From Martelella sp. AD-3 (lineage in GTDB: Bacteria > Pseudomonadota > Alphaproteobacteria > Rhizobiales > Rhizobiaceae), in assembly GCF_001578105.1 (NCBI RefSeq), contig NZ_CP014275.1:2852001-2916000 (forward strand): a stretch of DNA of 64,000 nt, written 5' to 3'. Shown in pieces: positions 33,848 through 43,210 of this stretch (its first letter is position 1; each line of letters begins with the position of its first letter). A model generated the notes under the pieces. That model searched no databases. It was not told where the DNA came from and worked only from the letters and a program-made list of their open reading frames with translations. Position numbers and translations under genes: made by a program.

Positions 33848-33873
33848 AAGCCCGGACAAGCGCGCCCGGGCTT
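33848..33873. terminator. Bidirectional terminator between CDF and aminotransferase genes
   Basis: AAGCCCGG and CCGGGCTT with a 10-base loop, with a T-rich stretch at the plus-strand end and a run of A at the other, lie between two converging genes. Confidence 0.8.
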
Positions 33874-33904
33874 CTTTCGCCATCCGGCCTCCGGTCGGAA
33901 GCAC

Positions 33905-34780
33905 CTATTTGCAGTTGGCCCGGGCCCAGTCCATATAAAGCGCCATCGCCTTCTTCGCCATCGGGCCGAGATCATAGTCACGGTCATCAAGCCTGGTGAC
34001 GGGAACCACCTTGTTGTAATTGCCGGTCATGAACAGCTCGTCGGCTTCCATGAAGTCCTTCACCGTCAGCGTGCGCTCCTCGGCGGGGATGCCGTTCTCG
34101 CGGAAGAGCTTGAGGATGCGGCGGCGGGTGATGCCCGCCAGGAAGCAGCCATTGTCGGCCGGCGTCATCGGGATGCCGTCCTTGACGAGGAAGATGTTGG
34201 CGGAGGCCGTTTCGGCGACATTGCCGTTCATGTCGCAGGCAAGCGCATTGTCGAAACCGCGGGCCCGCGCTTCCAGCATCATCCGTCCGGAATTCGGGTA
34301 GAGGCTGCCGGCCTTGGCATGGGTCATCGCCACTTCCGGCGAAGGACGGCGGAAGGGCGACAGCGTGAGACGCACCGGCACGGTGGAGCGCATCGGCGTC
34401 TCGAACAGGCAGAGCGCGAACCGCGTGGAGGCCGGATCGGGCGGCACGAGGCCGGCAAGGCCGTGCTCGGCCCAGTACATCGGCTTGATGTAGACGGCCT
34501 CCGCCCCCTTGAAGCGTTTCAGCCCCTCCCACACCAGCGCCTCGATCTCCTCGGGCGTATGGGTCGGCTCAAGGCCAAGCGCCCGCGCCGAGCGGTTGAT
34601 GCGCTTGCAGTGCTCGTCGAGATCGGGCGCCATGCCCTCGAAGAAGCGTGCGCCGTCAAACACGGTCGAGGCAAGCCACATCGCATGCGAGGTCGGGCCG
34701 ATCAGCGGCGGATTGCCGGGAAGCCATTCGCCATCGACATGGGTCCAGGTTTCCGATGACGGGGAAGTATCGACTGCCAT
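33905..34780 (-). CDS. ilvE: Branched-chain amino acid aminotransferase (class IV)
   Basis: A 291-residue PLP-dependent aminotransferase that converts branched-chain keto acids to Leu, Ile and Val with glutamate. The class IV features are AVYIKPMYWAEHG, the SLYPNSGRMMLEARARGFDNALACDMNGNVAETASANIFLVKDG block near the PLP phosphate, and GITRRRIL. D-amino-acid or ADC lyase relatives share these, so the exact substrate is slightly open. AAGGAG precedes ATG 34780; 40 further codons of frame are not conserved. Confidence 0.88.
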   Translation of the reverse strand: MAVDTSPSSETWTHVDGEWLPGNPPLIGPTSHAMWLASTVFDGARFFEGMAPDLDEHCKRINRSARALGLEPTHTPEEIEALVWEGLKRFKGAEAVYIKPMYWAEHGLAGLVPPDPASTRFALCLFETPMRSTVPVRLTLSPFRRPSPEVAMTHAKAGSLYPNSGRMMLEARARGFDNALACDMNGNVAETASANIFLVKDGIPMTPADNGCFLAGITRRRILKLFRENGIPAEERTLTVKDFMEADELFMTGNYNKVVPVTRLDDRDYDLGPMAKKAMALYMDWARANCK

Positions 34781-35011
34781 TTCATTCTCCTTGCAACGCC
34801 GCCGGCCTTCGCTATGCGCCTCGCAAGGTCGGTCGCTGGGAAAGGGGCCGGTGCGGCAGCGTGCGCCGGAAGGCGGGCGGCGGAAATTCAATGCAGCCAA
34901 TCAAGACTTCGCCCGGCAGAAGGTCAAGCGGAAAATCCCCGGGCCCGCCCTTTCCCGGAGAACGGAATCCGCTGCGCTTCCCGCGCCTGTTGATCTTCGC
35001 CACCGCGGCAT

Positions 35012-35038
35012 AAAAAAGCCGGCGGACAAACCGCCGGC
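35012..35038 (-). terminator. Terminator of ohr
   Basis: On the minus strand GCCGGCGG-TTTGT-CCGCCGGC is followed by six T, 28 bp after the ohr stop. The 230 bp between it and the aminotransferase start hold nothing recognisable. Confidence 0.9.
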
Positions 35039-35065
35039 CTCGAAAATTCCCGATCGTCGCGGCCG

Positions 35066-35494
35066 TTATTCGGCGAGAGAAACCGGAACCTCGTAGTTCA
35101 CCCGGAGCGCATGGCTGTAGGGGCAAACGATATGGGCCTGATGGACGAGATTTTCCGCGGTCTCACGATCGAGGCCCGGAATGGAGATGGTGAGTTCCGC
35201 GGTGATGCCGAAACCTTCGCCATCGTCGCGCGGGCCGACGCCGACGGTCGCCGATACGGTCGTTTCCTTGGGAAGCTTGACCTTCTTCTTGGCGGCGACA
35301 TTGTGAAGCGCGGAGTTGAAGCAGGCGGCATAGCCGGCGGCGAAAAGCTGCTCGGGATTGGCTCCTTCGCCGCCCGGACCGCCCATTTCCTTCGGCAGGG
35401 CGAGATTGACTTCGAATGCGCCGTCTTCGGTGCGGGCCGTGCCTTCGCGGCCGCCGGTTGAAATGGCCTTGGTGGTGTAAAGCGTCTTGATCAT
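35066..35494 (-). CDS. ohr: Organic hydroperoxide resistance protein Ohr
   Basis: A 142-residue thiol peroxidase of the Ohr/OsmC family that reduces organic hydroperoxides. The two catalytic cysteines are Cys58 (AAGYAACFNSAL) and Cys124 (HIVCPYSHAL), with the conserved Arg near residue 16 (GGREG) that activates the peroxidatic Cys. The start ATG 35494 follows AAGGAG. It is divergent from ohrR, with an OhrR-type palindrome in the spacer. Confidence 0.95.
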   Translation of the reverse strand: MIKTLYTTKAISTGGREGTARTEDGAFEVNLALPKEMGGPGGEGANPEQLFAAGYAACFNSALHNVAAKKKVKLPKETTVSATVGVGPRDDGEGFGITAELTISIPGLDRETAENLVHQAHIVCPYSHALRVNYEVPVSLAE

Positions 35495-35609
35495 GGCATT
35501 GCTCCTTGTTGAGGCGGAAACCGCCTTCCTCGAGAAAACTTCCATTTCTTCTACGACGCGGCGGAGCCCGATCAGTTCCGTTCCGTATCGCATGGATTTT
35601 AAATAGCGC

Positions 35610-35629
35610 ACAATTAAATTGTTTACAAT
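35610..35629. promoter_or_regulatory. OhrR operator between ohr and ohrR
   Basis: ACAATT-A-AATTGT (35610-35622) is a perfect palindrome, followed by TACAAT (35624-35629). This matches the known OhrR box core, TACAATTAAATTGTA, repeated in Bacillus. Oxidation of OhrR would release it and switch on ohr. Confidence 0.8.
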
Positions 35630-35669
35630 ATTATTTTGCGATTTTTATCATCTCTCCTATATTGCGCAA

Positions 35670-36119
35670 ATGACCCATGATGACGACCGCCAGCCCCGGC
35701 TTGATGACCAGCTCTGTTTTGCCGTCTATGCCACCGAGCACGCCTTCGCGCGCGCCTACAAGCCGCTCCTGTCGAAGCTCGGCCTGACCTATCCGCAATA
35801 TCTGGTGATGATGGTCCTTTGGGAACACCGCACGCTGTCGGTCAACGCCATCGGCGCGCGGCTGGGGCTCGACAGCGGCACGCTGTCCCCGCTTCTGAAG
35901 CGGCTGGAAACGGCAGGCCTGATCGCCAGGCGCCGGGCGGCCGACGACGAGCGCCGGGTCGAGATCACGCTGACGCCGAAAGGCCTGGCGATGCGCGAAG
36001 ATGCCGAGACCGTCGGCCGGTCAATCGCGCAGAAAACGGGCTGCACGGCGGAAGAGGCCCGCGCGCTGCACGCCCGGCTGAACGCGCTGCGGCAGCATCT
36101 CCTGGAGAGCGAGGAATAG
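35670..36119 (+). CDS. ohrR: MarR-family organic hydroperoxide sensor OhrR
   Basis: A 149-residue MarR-type repressor. The sensing Cys16 lies in LDDQLCFAVY, as in OhrR, and a second Cys near residue 124 (KTGCTAEE) suits the two-Cys type that forms a disulfide. The winged helix (LSVNAIGARLGLDSGTLSPLLKRLETAGLIARRR, then DDERRVEITLTPKG) is complete. I chose ATG 35670; the frame opens 17 codons earlier, inside the operator region. It is divergent from ohr. Confidence 0.93.
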   Translation: MTHDDDRQPRLDDQLCFAVYATEHAFARAYKPLLSKLGLTYPQYLVMMVLWEHRTLSVNAIGARLGLDSGTLSPLLKRLETAGLIARRRAADDERRVEITLTPKGLAMREDAETVGRSIAQKTGCTAEEARALHARLNALRQHLLESEE

Positions 36120-36132
36120 CCGGCCGTTCGCC

Positions 36133-37131
36133 TCAGGGCAGAACGGCGCGCACCCTGCCAACTTCCGTGCCGTTCCAGTTCTTCAGCCCGGAATCGGCCA
36201 TCTGCCGCAGGCGCTCCGAGAGCGCCGCGTCATCGGCAAGTTGCCTTGCGAGAACGGCGGCCACCATGGCCTCGGCGGCGCGCGTCGTCCCGTCCTCGCA
36301 TTTGAGCGCGATGCCGAGCCCCTTTTCCGGCAGCGCCGCGCAGAAAACGCCTTCCGCGCCGGTCTTGGCGAAGATGCGGCCGGGCGCCATTTCCATCAGA
36401 GCCGTGCAGGCCCGGCCCGTGCCGGCGACATAATAGGGCTCGGCCATCGCCGCATCGAGGATGCGCCGCGCGGCGCGGGCGCGCGCCGGCGAAAGCCCCT
36501 CGCCCGTCGCCATGCGGGCAAAGCCCCGGGCAAGCGATTTCAGCGGCACGGCATAGGTGGGAATATTGCAGCCGTCGATGCCGCAGACATCGGCGCCGAC
36601 GAACGCGCCGGTCACATCCGCCATCGCCTCGCGGATCTGCGCCTGAAGCGGATGGTCGTAAGCGGTATACCCTTTTGGATCGATGCCCTGATGGCTGCAG
36701 GCGCAGACGAAGCCGGCATGCTTGCCGGAGCAATTGTTGCAAAGCGCATCCGGCATTTCACGCGTGCGGGCCTGATGGATGAGGACCGGCTGCTGGAATG
36801 ACCAGTGCGCCCCGCATTCCAGATCCTCCGCGCCGCGTCCCGCTTTGGCGAGCATCTCGCCCGCAAGGGCCGCATGGGCATCTTCGCCCGAATGGGAAGA
36901 GGCGGAGAGCGCGAGCTCGCGATTGCCGAAGCCATAGGCGTCCGCCGCCCCGCTTTCAACGAGCGGCAGCGCCTGGATCGCCTTGCAGGCCGAGCGGGGA
37001 AACACCGCCGCATCGATATCGCCGGCGGCATAGACCACGCCGCCCGCGGCATCGGCAACCGCGATCATGCCGCGATGGCGGCTCTCGACGAGCGCGCCGC
37101 GCGTCACCTCGACCAGAACAGGATTGACCAT
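36133..37131 (-). CDS. L-asparaginase of the Rhizobium etli (ReAV) type
   Basis: A 332-residue asparaginase unrelated to the E. coli AnsA/AnsB type. The active-site residues of the R. etli enzyme are matched closely: Ser47 and Lys50 in FPRSACKAI, Ser80 region in SSHSGED, Cys134 and Lys137 in CNNCSGKHAG, and Cys183 in DVCGIDGCN. These form the serine-lysine tandem and zinc-binding site of this class. No signal peptide is visible. It lies between ohrR and a quinone reductase gene on the minus strand, the latter 30 bp upstream and possibly co-transcribed. Confidence 0.9.
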   Translation of the reverse strand: MVNPVLVEVTRGALVESRHRGMIAVADAAGGVVYAAGDIDAAVFPRSACKAIQALPLVESGAADAYGFGNRELALSASSHSGEDAHAALAGEMLAKAGRGAEDLECGAHWSFQQPVLIHQARTREMPDALCNNCSGKHAGFVCACSHQGIDPKGYTAYDHPLQAQIREAMADVTGAFVGADVCGIDGCNIPTYAVPLKSLARGFARMATGEGLSPARARAARRILDAAMAEPYYVAGTGRACTALMEMAPGRIFAKTGAEGVFCAALPEKGLGIALKCEDGTTRAAEAMVAAVLARQLADDAALSERLRQMADSGLKNWNGTEVGRVRAVLP

Positions 37132-37161
37132 CAGCCCGAACCTCCGCCGCTACCCAAGACC

Positions 37162-38163
37162 TCAGTCGAATGTCAGGACGATCTTGCCGATATGATCGCC
37201 CGCCTCCATGCGCCGGTGCGCTTCTGCCGCTTCCTCGAAGGCGAAGACGCGGTCGATCAGCGGCCTGACGCGGCCCTCGGCAAGCATCGGCCAGACCTTC
37301 TCCGCAAGATCGTCGCGCACGGCCTTCTTTTCTGCGTCGGTGCGCGGCCGCATGGTCGAGCCGGTGACCTTCAGCCGCTTGACCATGATCGGTGCCAGAT
37401 TGACGTCTTCGGCCTTCGAGCCGCTGAGGAAGGCGATCATCGACAGGCAGCCATCCCTGGCGAGCGCGGAAAGATTGCGTTGGAAATAGGCGGCGCCGAC
37501 CATATCGAGAATGATGTCGACCCCGCGTCCCTCCGTCGCCGCCTTCACGGCCTCGACGAAGTCCCGTTCGCGATAGTTGACCGCGACCGTCGCGCCGAGC
37601 GCCACGCAGGCATCGCATTTCTCCGCCGTGCCGGCTGTCGTGAACACGCGCGCGCCAAACGCTTTCGCAAGCTGGATGGCCGTCGTGCCGATGCCGCTCG
37701 AGCCGCCGTGGATGAGGACATCCTGCCCGGCCTTGAGTCCCGCCATCCGGAAGAGATTGGCCCATACGGTGAAGAAGGTTTCCGGGATCGCGGCGGCGGA
37801 AACGTCATCCATGCCTTCGGGAACCGGCAGGACCTGGCCGGCCGGAAGCAGGCAATACTCCGCATACCCCCCGCCATTGGCGAGCCCGCAGACGCGCGCG
37901 CCGATCTCGACCCCCTCGACCTCTTCGCCCATGGCGACGACTTTGCCGGCCACTTCCAGCCCCAGGACGGGACTTGCGCCGGGCGGCGGCGGATAGCTGC
38001 CCTGCCGCTGGGCGACATCCGGCCGGTTGACGCCGGCGGCCGACACCTTGACGAGCACGTCGTTCGGCCCCGGTTTGGGGCGCGGTCCCGTTGCCACCGA
38101 CATGACCTCCGGGCCGCCAAAGCCGCTGATCGTGATGTAGCGCATCGAACCGTCTGAAGACAT
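37162..38163 (-). CDS. NAD(P)H-dependent quinone oxidoreductase (zeta-crystallin type)
   Basis: A 333-residue medium-chain dehydrogenase/reductase without the zinc site. The N-terminal [15 protein letters not shown] and [32 protein letters not shown] are typical of the quinone oxidoreductase branch, and the nucleotide-binding loop is [25 protein letters not shown]. It would reduce quinones in one-electron steps to limit radicals. I chose ATG 38163, preceded by GAGGGAAG; 11 upstream codons are open but unsupported. Confidence 0.9.
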   Translation of the reverse strand: MSSDGSMRYITISGFGGPEVMSVATGPRPKPGPNDVLVKVSAAGVNRPDVAQRQGSYPPPPGASPVLGLEVAGKVVAMGEEVEGVEIGARVCGLANGGGYAEYCLLPAGQVLPVPEGMDDVSAAAIPETFFTVWANLFRMAGLKAGQDVLIHGGSSGIGTTAIQLAKAFGARVFTTAGTAEKCDACVALGATVAVNYRERDFVEAVKAATEGRGVDIILDMVGAAYFQRNLSALARDGCLSMIAFLSGSKAEDVNLAPIMVKRLKVTGSTMRPRTDAEKKAVRDDLAEKVWPMLAEGRVRPLIDRVFAFEEAAEAHRRMEAGDHIGKIVLTFD

Positions 38164-38201
38164 TGCTCTCTTCCCTCGGGTGCTTGAATTCAACAAACCA
38201 A

Positions 38202-38243
38202 AAGGCCCGGCCGCGTCCGTTTCGGAACGCCGGCCGGGCCTTT
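38202..38243 (-). terminator. Terminator after the HdeD-like gene
   Basis: AAGGCCCGGCCG and CGGCCGGGCCTT form a long stem with a roughly 18-base loop, 8 bp after the HdeD-like stop on the minus strand, followed by TTGG-rich sequence. Confidence 0.75.
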
Positions 38244-38250
38244 CTTCATT

Positions 38251-38814
38251 TCAGCCGTTGCTGCGCGGACGCAGTGCAAGCGCGAAGACCACCATCGACA
38301 CGCCGTAGACCAGGAAATCGGCCGCGACGAACAGGCCGAGCAGCCACAGGCTGTTCTGCGGGAAGTTCGAGGCGATCAGGACCGCGGCCAGGATCAGGAC
38401 CAGGCCGGAGAAGATCATGAAGCCCCAGCCCTTGAGCGGGCGCATGGTCATGCCCAGGTAAAGCCTGAAGCCGCCGGCAACGGCCAGCGAGACGCCGACG
38501 ATGATGGTGAACAGGCTGGAGGCCAGAACCGGATTGCGCATCAGCACGATGCCGGCCAGCACATACAGCAGGCCCGAGATCACCCAGAAGGCCACATGCC
38601 CCTTGGAGCGATTATAGAAAAGCTGCAAGAGATGGACGACGCCGGCGACAATCAGCATCGCGCCGAAGAAGACCACCGAGGCAACGGTCGTCGCCACAAG
38701 ATTGCCGAGAAGAATAAGGCTCAGCAGAACGAGCAGCAGGCCAAAGGCCATGACCCAGCCCCAGCGTCCCCTGAACTTGTCAAGATCCGGCCCCTGCTCT
38801 CCAAATGTCGTCAT
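38251..38814 (-). CDS. HdeD-like membrane protein (DUF308)
   Basis: A 187-residue inner-membrane protein with six hydrophobic segments in pairs (WVMAFGLLLVLLSLILLG, then VASVVFFGAMLIVAGVVHLLQ and similar), as in the E. coli acid-resistance protein HdeD. It has no other motif. AAGGGGAT precedes ATG 38814. Role is inferred only from family; acid stress is the E. coli precedent. Confidence 0.85.
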   Translation of the reverse strand: MTTFGEQGPDLDKFRGRWGWVMAFGLLLVLLSLILLGNLVATTVASVVFFGAMLIVAGVVHLLQLFYNRSKGHVAFWVISGLLYVLAGIVLMRNPVLASSLFTIIVGVSLAVAGGFRLYLGMTMRPLKGWGFMIFSGLVLILAAVLIASNFPQNSLWLLGLFVAADFLVYGVSMVVFALALRPRSNG

Positions 38815-38919
38815 GGTGGAATATCCCCTTCATCACCGCGTAAAATCGTTGCGACGATAGTGACGAAGCTGAATATTGGCAACTCTTCTTCGCGTGGCCG
38901 GGCGTTTCTGGGCGCGATT

Positions 38920-39783
38920 TCAATGCGCCTGGTTGCGCACCGCCGGCCTCAGATAGATCACCCAGTAGGCGATCCCGACGAACAGCGCGCCGCCGATGAT
39001 ATTGCCGATGGTGACCGGGACCAGATTGGCAAACACGAAATTGCTCCAGGTCAGATCGGCAAAGTCTGCCGGATTGGCGCCCGAGGCTGCCCAGAATTCA
39101 GGTCCGGCAAGCGTCTTCGTGAGGATGGCCATGGGAATCTGGAACATGTTGGCGACGCAGTGCTCGAATCCGGCGGCCACAAACATGGCGACCGGCAGGA
39201 TGACGGCCAGGATCTTGTCGGTCGCCGACCGGCCGGCATAGGTCATCCACACGCCGAGACAGACGAGCACGTTGCACATGACGCCGAGCGCGACCGCCTG
39301 AAGGAAGGTGTGGTGCAGCTTGTGCTGGGCGATATGCATGTAATTGAGGCCAAGAAGCCCGCCATCGCCCTCATAGTGCCGGGCGGCCTGCATGATCATC
39401 ACCAGCGTGACCGCGCCGACAAAGTTGCCGAGATAGACCATCGCCCAATTGCGCGCGAGCGCGGCCCAGGTGATCCGCCCGGTCGCCTTGCCGATGATTG
39501 TCATCACGGTGCTTGTGAACAGGTCGGCGCCCGTCAGCACGACGAGGACCAGCCCGAGACTGAAGGCGAGGCCGCCGATGAACTTGTTCGCGCCCCAGCC
39601 GATATCGCCATTTCCCGTTGTCACGACCGTGTAGAATATGAAGGCTATGCCGATGAAGGCGCCGGCCATCATCGCGGAGACGAAAAGCGAGAGCGGATCC
39701 TTGTTGACCTTTGCGATCCCCGCCGCCTCGGCCTTTTCGGCCATGACATGGGGCGGGAAGGCATCGAGATTGAAATGCTGCAT
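38920..39783 (-). CDS. Formate/nitrite transporter family channel (FocA/NirC type)
   Basis: A 287-residue pentameric membrane channel for small anions such as formate or nitrite. The six-helix pattern, the first-half loop with LTGADLFTSTVMTI and the second-half VAAGFEHCVANMFQIP (with the gating His) are typical. No formate dehydrogenase or nitrite reductase gene is adjacent, so the anion is open. ATG 39783 with GGAG 9 bp upstream is preferred over the TTG at 39789 that opens the frame. Confidence 0.9.
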   Translation of the reverse strand: MQHFNLDAFPPHVMAEKAEAAGIAKVNKDPLSLFVSAMMAGAFIGIAFIFYTVVTTGNGDIGWGANKFIGGLAFSLGLVLVVLTGADLFTSTVMTIIGKATGRITWAALARNWAMVYLGNFVGAVTLVMIMQAARHYEGDGGLLGLNYMHIAQHKLHHTFLQAVALGVMCNVLVCLGVWMTYAGRSATDKILAVILPVAMFVAAGFEHCVANMFQIPMAILTKTLAGPEFWAASGANPADFADLTWSNFVFANLVPVTIGNIIGGALFVGIAYWVIYLRPAVRNQAH

Positions 39784-39959
39784 GGTCAAGAACTCCGTCG
39801 GTGGACGCTTGGGAGGCGCGTGGCCGATACGTAGCAGCCCCGCCCCCCGGCGCGTTGATCTTGATCAGTCCGACAAGGACGGCAATCCGGGGGCTGATCG
39901 CCAGGCGCGACATCTGCATAATGGCAATCATTACCGAATCATTCCGGAAGGACCGTGAC

Positions 39960-40601
39960 ATGCTGAAAATATGGGGCCGCGCGACATCATCCAATGTACA
40001 AGCGTTGATGTGGACTGTCGGCGAGCTTGAACTGGAACACGAACGGTATGATGTCGGCTTCAAATTCGGCGGCACGGACACGCCGGAATTTCTGGCAATG
40101 AACCCGAACGGACTGATCCCTGTCGTCAAGGACGGCGACGATGGCGAGGCCCTGTTCGAGACAGGCGCCATCTGCCGCTACCTCGCCGCCCGCCATGCAC
40201 ATGACAGCTTCTGGCCAAAAGATCCGGCAGCGCGCGCCCATGTCGACAAATGGGCCGAATGGGGCAAGGTCACCGCCGCTGCCGCCTTCACCGTGCCGAT
40301 CTTCTGGGCCGTGGTGCGCACGCCGGCGAAGGACCGCAACCCCGAGGCGATCGCGCGCGCGCTCGCCGCCTTCGACCGGCTTCTGGGCATCGCCGAGGCC
40401 GAGCTCGAGAAGCACGCCTTCCTAGCGGGCGACAGCTTCACGCTGGCCGACATCATGTTCGGCCACATTCTCTACCGCTACCATACGATGGAGATCGACC
40501 GTCCCGCGCGACCGGCCGTCGAGGCCTACTACGCGGCGATGACCGAACGCCCGGCCTATCGCGACCATGTGATGGTCTCTTATGACAGCCTGCGTCCGTA
40601 A
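39960..40601 (+). CDS. Glutathione S-transferase
   Basis: A 213-residue GST. The thioredoxin-like N-terminal half holds the G-site signatures NPNGLIPVVKDG and ALFETGAICRYLAARH, and the helical C-terminal half holds AFLAGDSFTLADIMFGHILYR. Substrate is unknown. I chose ATG 39960, which has GGAAGG 9 bp upstream; the frame is open about 50 codons earlier without support. It is divergent from the FNT channel. Confidence 0.92.
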   Translation: MLKIWGRATSSNVQALMWTVGELELEHERYDVGFKFGGTDTPEFLAMNPNGLIPVVKDGDDGEALFETGAICRYLAARHAHDSFWPKDPAARAHVDKWAEWGKVTAAAAFTVPIFWAVVRTPAKDRNPEAIARALAAFDRLLGIAEAELEKHAFLAGDSFTLADIMFGHILYRYHTMEIDRPARPAVEAYYAAMTERPAYRDHVMVSYDSLRP

Positions 40602-40780
40602 AAAGGCCTGTTGGCGACAAATCGCGGCGCGTGAACGGAAATTCCCTGCGACGGCCTTGAAATCGACCGGAGGCAAGAGGATAACGAAGGCAACCGCCCC
40701 GCTTCCTGTACATTGATACCGGGCCCCGGACCGGGAAATTCTGTCGAGAACGCCAAAGAGATTGCCGCGAAAGCCAGGTC

Positions 40781-42193
40781 ATGCGCCCCTATTACAAGAA
40801 CGTCAAAATGGTCCGTCGCACACGGGTGATGTGGGGATCATGGCGCATATGGCAGCCAAGGCTGGTTTTCTGGGTCGGGGCCCTGATGATCGGGGTGATC
40901 AGCGTGTTCTTCGCGCGCGCCGCCGATTTCGCCTATGAACTGTTCGAGACGATGCGGCATTCGACCGCCTATTCGCCCTATCTGCCGCTGATCCTGACGC
41001 CGCTCGGCTTCATGCTCTGTTCCTATCTGAGCACGCGCTGGTTTCCCAATTCGCAAGGGTCGGGCATTCCGCAGGCGATCGCCGCAAGGCATCTGCACAA
41101 TACCGAAAGCCAGCACCGGCTGCTCAACCTCCGGGTTGCCGCCGGCAAGATCCTGATCACCGTGATCGGTCTCTTCTGCGGCGCCTCGATCGGCCGCGAG
41201 GGCCCGACCGCCCAGGTCGGCGCCTCGATCATGATCCAGACCGCGCGCTGGGGCAAGATGATCCAGACCAAGGGGCTGATCGTCGCCGGTTCGGCGGCCG
41301 GCATCTCGGCCGCCTTCAACACGCCGCTTGCCGGCATCGTCTTTGCCATCGAGGAAATGAGCCGCGCCTACGAATCGCGCGCCAACGGCCTCGTCGTTTC
41401 CGCCATCATCCTCTCCGGCCTCGCCGCAATCGGGCTTGCCGGCAACTACACCTATTTCGGCCAGGCCTCGGCCATCGCCGTGCGGCCGGAGGAATGGGTC
41501 GCCGTCTTCGTCTGCGGCATCGGCGGGGGACTTCTGGGCGCCATGTTCTCACTCTATTCGCTGAAGGTGGCGCGGCGCGTCAAGCGCTGGGCGCAGCCTG
41601 CGCCGATCAAGAGGATGGCGCTTGTTGCCGGCGGCTGCGGGCTGTCGGTCGCCGTCATCGGCATCGTCTTCGGCGGCGCAACCTTCGGCACCGGCTACGA
41701 GCAGGCGAGAACCGTGATCGAAGGCGGATCGATCAACCCCTTCTTCTTCGCCGGCAAGCTGGCCGCGACCTTCCTCTCCATGGCTTCCGGCATTCCCGGC
41801 GGTCTGTTCGCGCCTTCGCTGTCCGTCGGCGCGACGCTCGGCTCGACGGTTGCCGATGTTCTGGGCGTCAGCATCGGCCTCGGCGCGATCCTCGGCATGG
41901 CCGGCTACTTTGCCGGCGTCGTCCAGTCGCCGATGACGGCCTTCGTCATCATCCTGGAAATGACGGACAATCACGACGGCATCATCACCCTGATGGCGAC
42001 GTCCATGCTCGGCTACATCGCCTCGCGCATGATCTCGCGCGAGCCGCTCTATCACGGCCTTTCGCGCGCCTTCATCGCCGACAGCATCAAGTTCCAGCGC
42101 GCCCGCAACCGCGAAACGACTGCGGAAGAACGCAGCACCGTCGAAGAGATGCGCGAGGAAACCCGTCGTTATAATGACAAGGGCGCCCTCTAG
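40781..42193 (+). CDS. ClC-type chloride/proton antiporter
   Basis: A 470-residue ClC membrane protein. The ion-path motifs are intact: GSGIP (residues 93-97), GREGP (138-142, gating Glu140), and GIPGGLFAPSLSVGA with the following Tyr region. The second proton glutamate is present in GIVFAIEEM (near 187), so an antiporter rather than a channel is expected. The C-terminus has no CBS domain. The start ATG 40781 has a weak ribosome-binding site (AGG 4 bp away). Confidence 0.92.
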   Translation: MRPYYKNVKMVRRTRVMWGSWRIWQPRLVFWVGALMIGVISVFFARAADFAYELFETMRHSTAYSPYLPLILTPLGFMLCSYLSTRWFPNSQGSGIPQAIAARHLHNTESQHRLLNLRVAAGKILITVIGLFCGASIGREGPTAQVGASIMIQTARWGKMIQTKGLIVAGSAAGISAAFNTPLAGIVFAIEEMSRAYESRANGLVVSAIILSGLAAIGLAGNYTYFGQASAIAVRPEEWVAVFVCGIGGGLLGAMFSLYSLKVARRVKRWAQPAPIKRMALVAGGCGLSVAVIGIVFGGATFGTGYEQARTVIEGGSINPFFFAGKLAATFLSMASGIPGGLFAPSLSVGATLGSTVADVLGVSIGLGAILGMAGYFAGVVQSPMTAFVIILEMTDNHDGIITLMATSMLGYIASRMISREPLYHGLSRAFIADSIKFQRARNRETTAEERSTVEEMREETRRYNDKGAL

Positions 42194-42253
42194 AGTATCG
42201 GGCGAAAAGTGGTTGCCGGTTTTTCGATAACCCGATGCGCCTACACAAAGAGA

Positions 42254-42293
42254 TGGATCACCGGGCGGTTAATCTGAACCGCCCGGTGATCCA
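42254..42293. repeat. Perfect 17-bp-arm palindrome
   Basis: Arms of 17 bp (the core is GATCACCGGGCGGTT / AACCGCCCGGTGATC) surround a 6-bp AATCTG loop. It lies 61 bp after the clcA stop, with no T-run, so it could be a factor-aided terminator or a mobile palindrome. The text just before it (GGGCGAAAAGTGGTTGCCGG) resembles a common rhizobial intergenic motif. Confidence 0.65.
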
Positions 42294-42439
42294 GAACCGG
42301 TCAGGGCAGCGCGTTCTAGCAATCAGGTGATCCGCGACAAGCTTTTGCCGTCGCCGCCTGAAATTCGACAAGCCGGTTCCTCGCGCAGCGCCGGCCTGGA
42401 CGCGATACTGCGCGAAACGGACACGATGCGAGTTTGACG

Positions 42440-43153
42440 ATGACGCTTTCCTCCAAGATCGACCTCGAAAACACTCTTGCCGCCCTGGACCTCGAGGGAC
42501 GACTGCGGCTCGTCGCCGAAAGTGGCCGGCCCGCCGTCTTTACCACCAGTCTCGGGATCGAGGATCAGGTGCTGACCGGAGCGATCGCCATGGCCGGCCT
42601 GCCGATCAGGATCGTCACGCTCGATACCGGTCGCCTTTTTGACGAGACGCTGCAGCTGATCGAGGACACCGAGGCTCGTTTCGGCATCGCGATCGAGCGT
42701 TTTCATCCGCGGCAAGAGGCTGTCGATGCCTATGTCGCCGAACATGGCCGCAACGGCTTTTACGAGAGCGTCGACGCGCGCCACGCCTGCTGCCACATCC
42801 GCAAGCTCGAGCCGCTCTCGCAGGCGCTCGAAGGCGCAGCCTACTGGATAACGGGGCTGAGGCGCGGCCAGTCCGGCAACCGCGCGACGACCCCTTTTTG
42901 CGAGGAAGACAAGACCCGCCATCTGACGAAGATCAATCCGCTGGCCGACTGGAGCATCGCGGACATCCGCGCCTTTGCCGAGCGGAACGACGTTCCCCTC
43001 AACCCGCTGCATGAGCGCGGCTATCCCTCGATCGGCTGCGCGCCCTGCACACGCGCGATCAAGCCGGGCGAGCCGGAGCGCGCCGGTCGCTGGTGGTGGG
43101 AAAATGACGCAAAGCGGGAATGCGGCCTGCACGTCGGGAGCGCCGCCCGCTGA
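42440..43153 (+). CDS. cysH: Adenylyl-sulfate (APS) reductase, assimilatory
   Basis: A 237-residue thiol-dependent reductase that makes sulfite from activated sulfate. Four cluster cysteines are present as Cys117-Cys118 and Cys200-x2-Cys203, the [4Fe-4S] pattern of APS reductases rather than cluster-free PAPS reductases. The catalytic Cys228 lies in ECGLH at the C-terminus. ATG 42440 is favoured over TTG 42434. No cysDN or cysI is adjacent here, and the gene is flanked by palindromic repeats. Confidence 0.93.
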   Translation: MTLSSKIDLENTLAALDLEGRLRLVAESGRPAVFTTSLGIEDQVLTGAIAMAGLPIRIVTLDTGRLFDETLQLIEDTEARFGIAIERFHPRQEAVDAYVAEHGRNGFYESVDARHACCHIRKLEPLSQALEGAAYWITGLRRGQSGNRATTPFCEEDKTRHLTKINPLADWSIADIRAFAERNDVPLNPLHERGYPSIGCAPCTRAIKPGEPERAGRWWWENDAKRECGLHVGSAAR

Positions 43154-43210
43154 GGCCAAGAGAGGCCGGAATATACGGTTTCCCCCGGAATACGGAACCG
43201 GTCTATCTCC

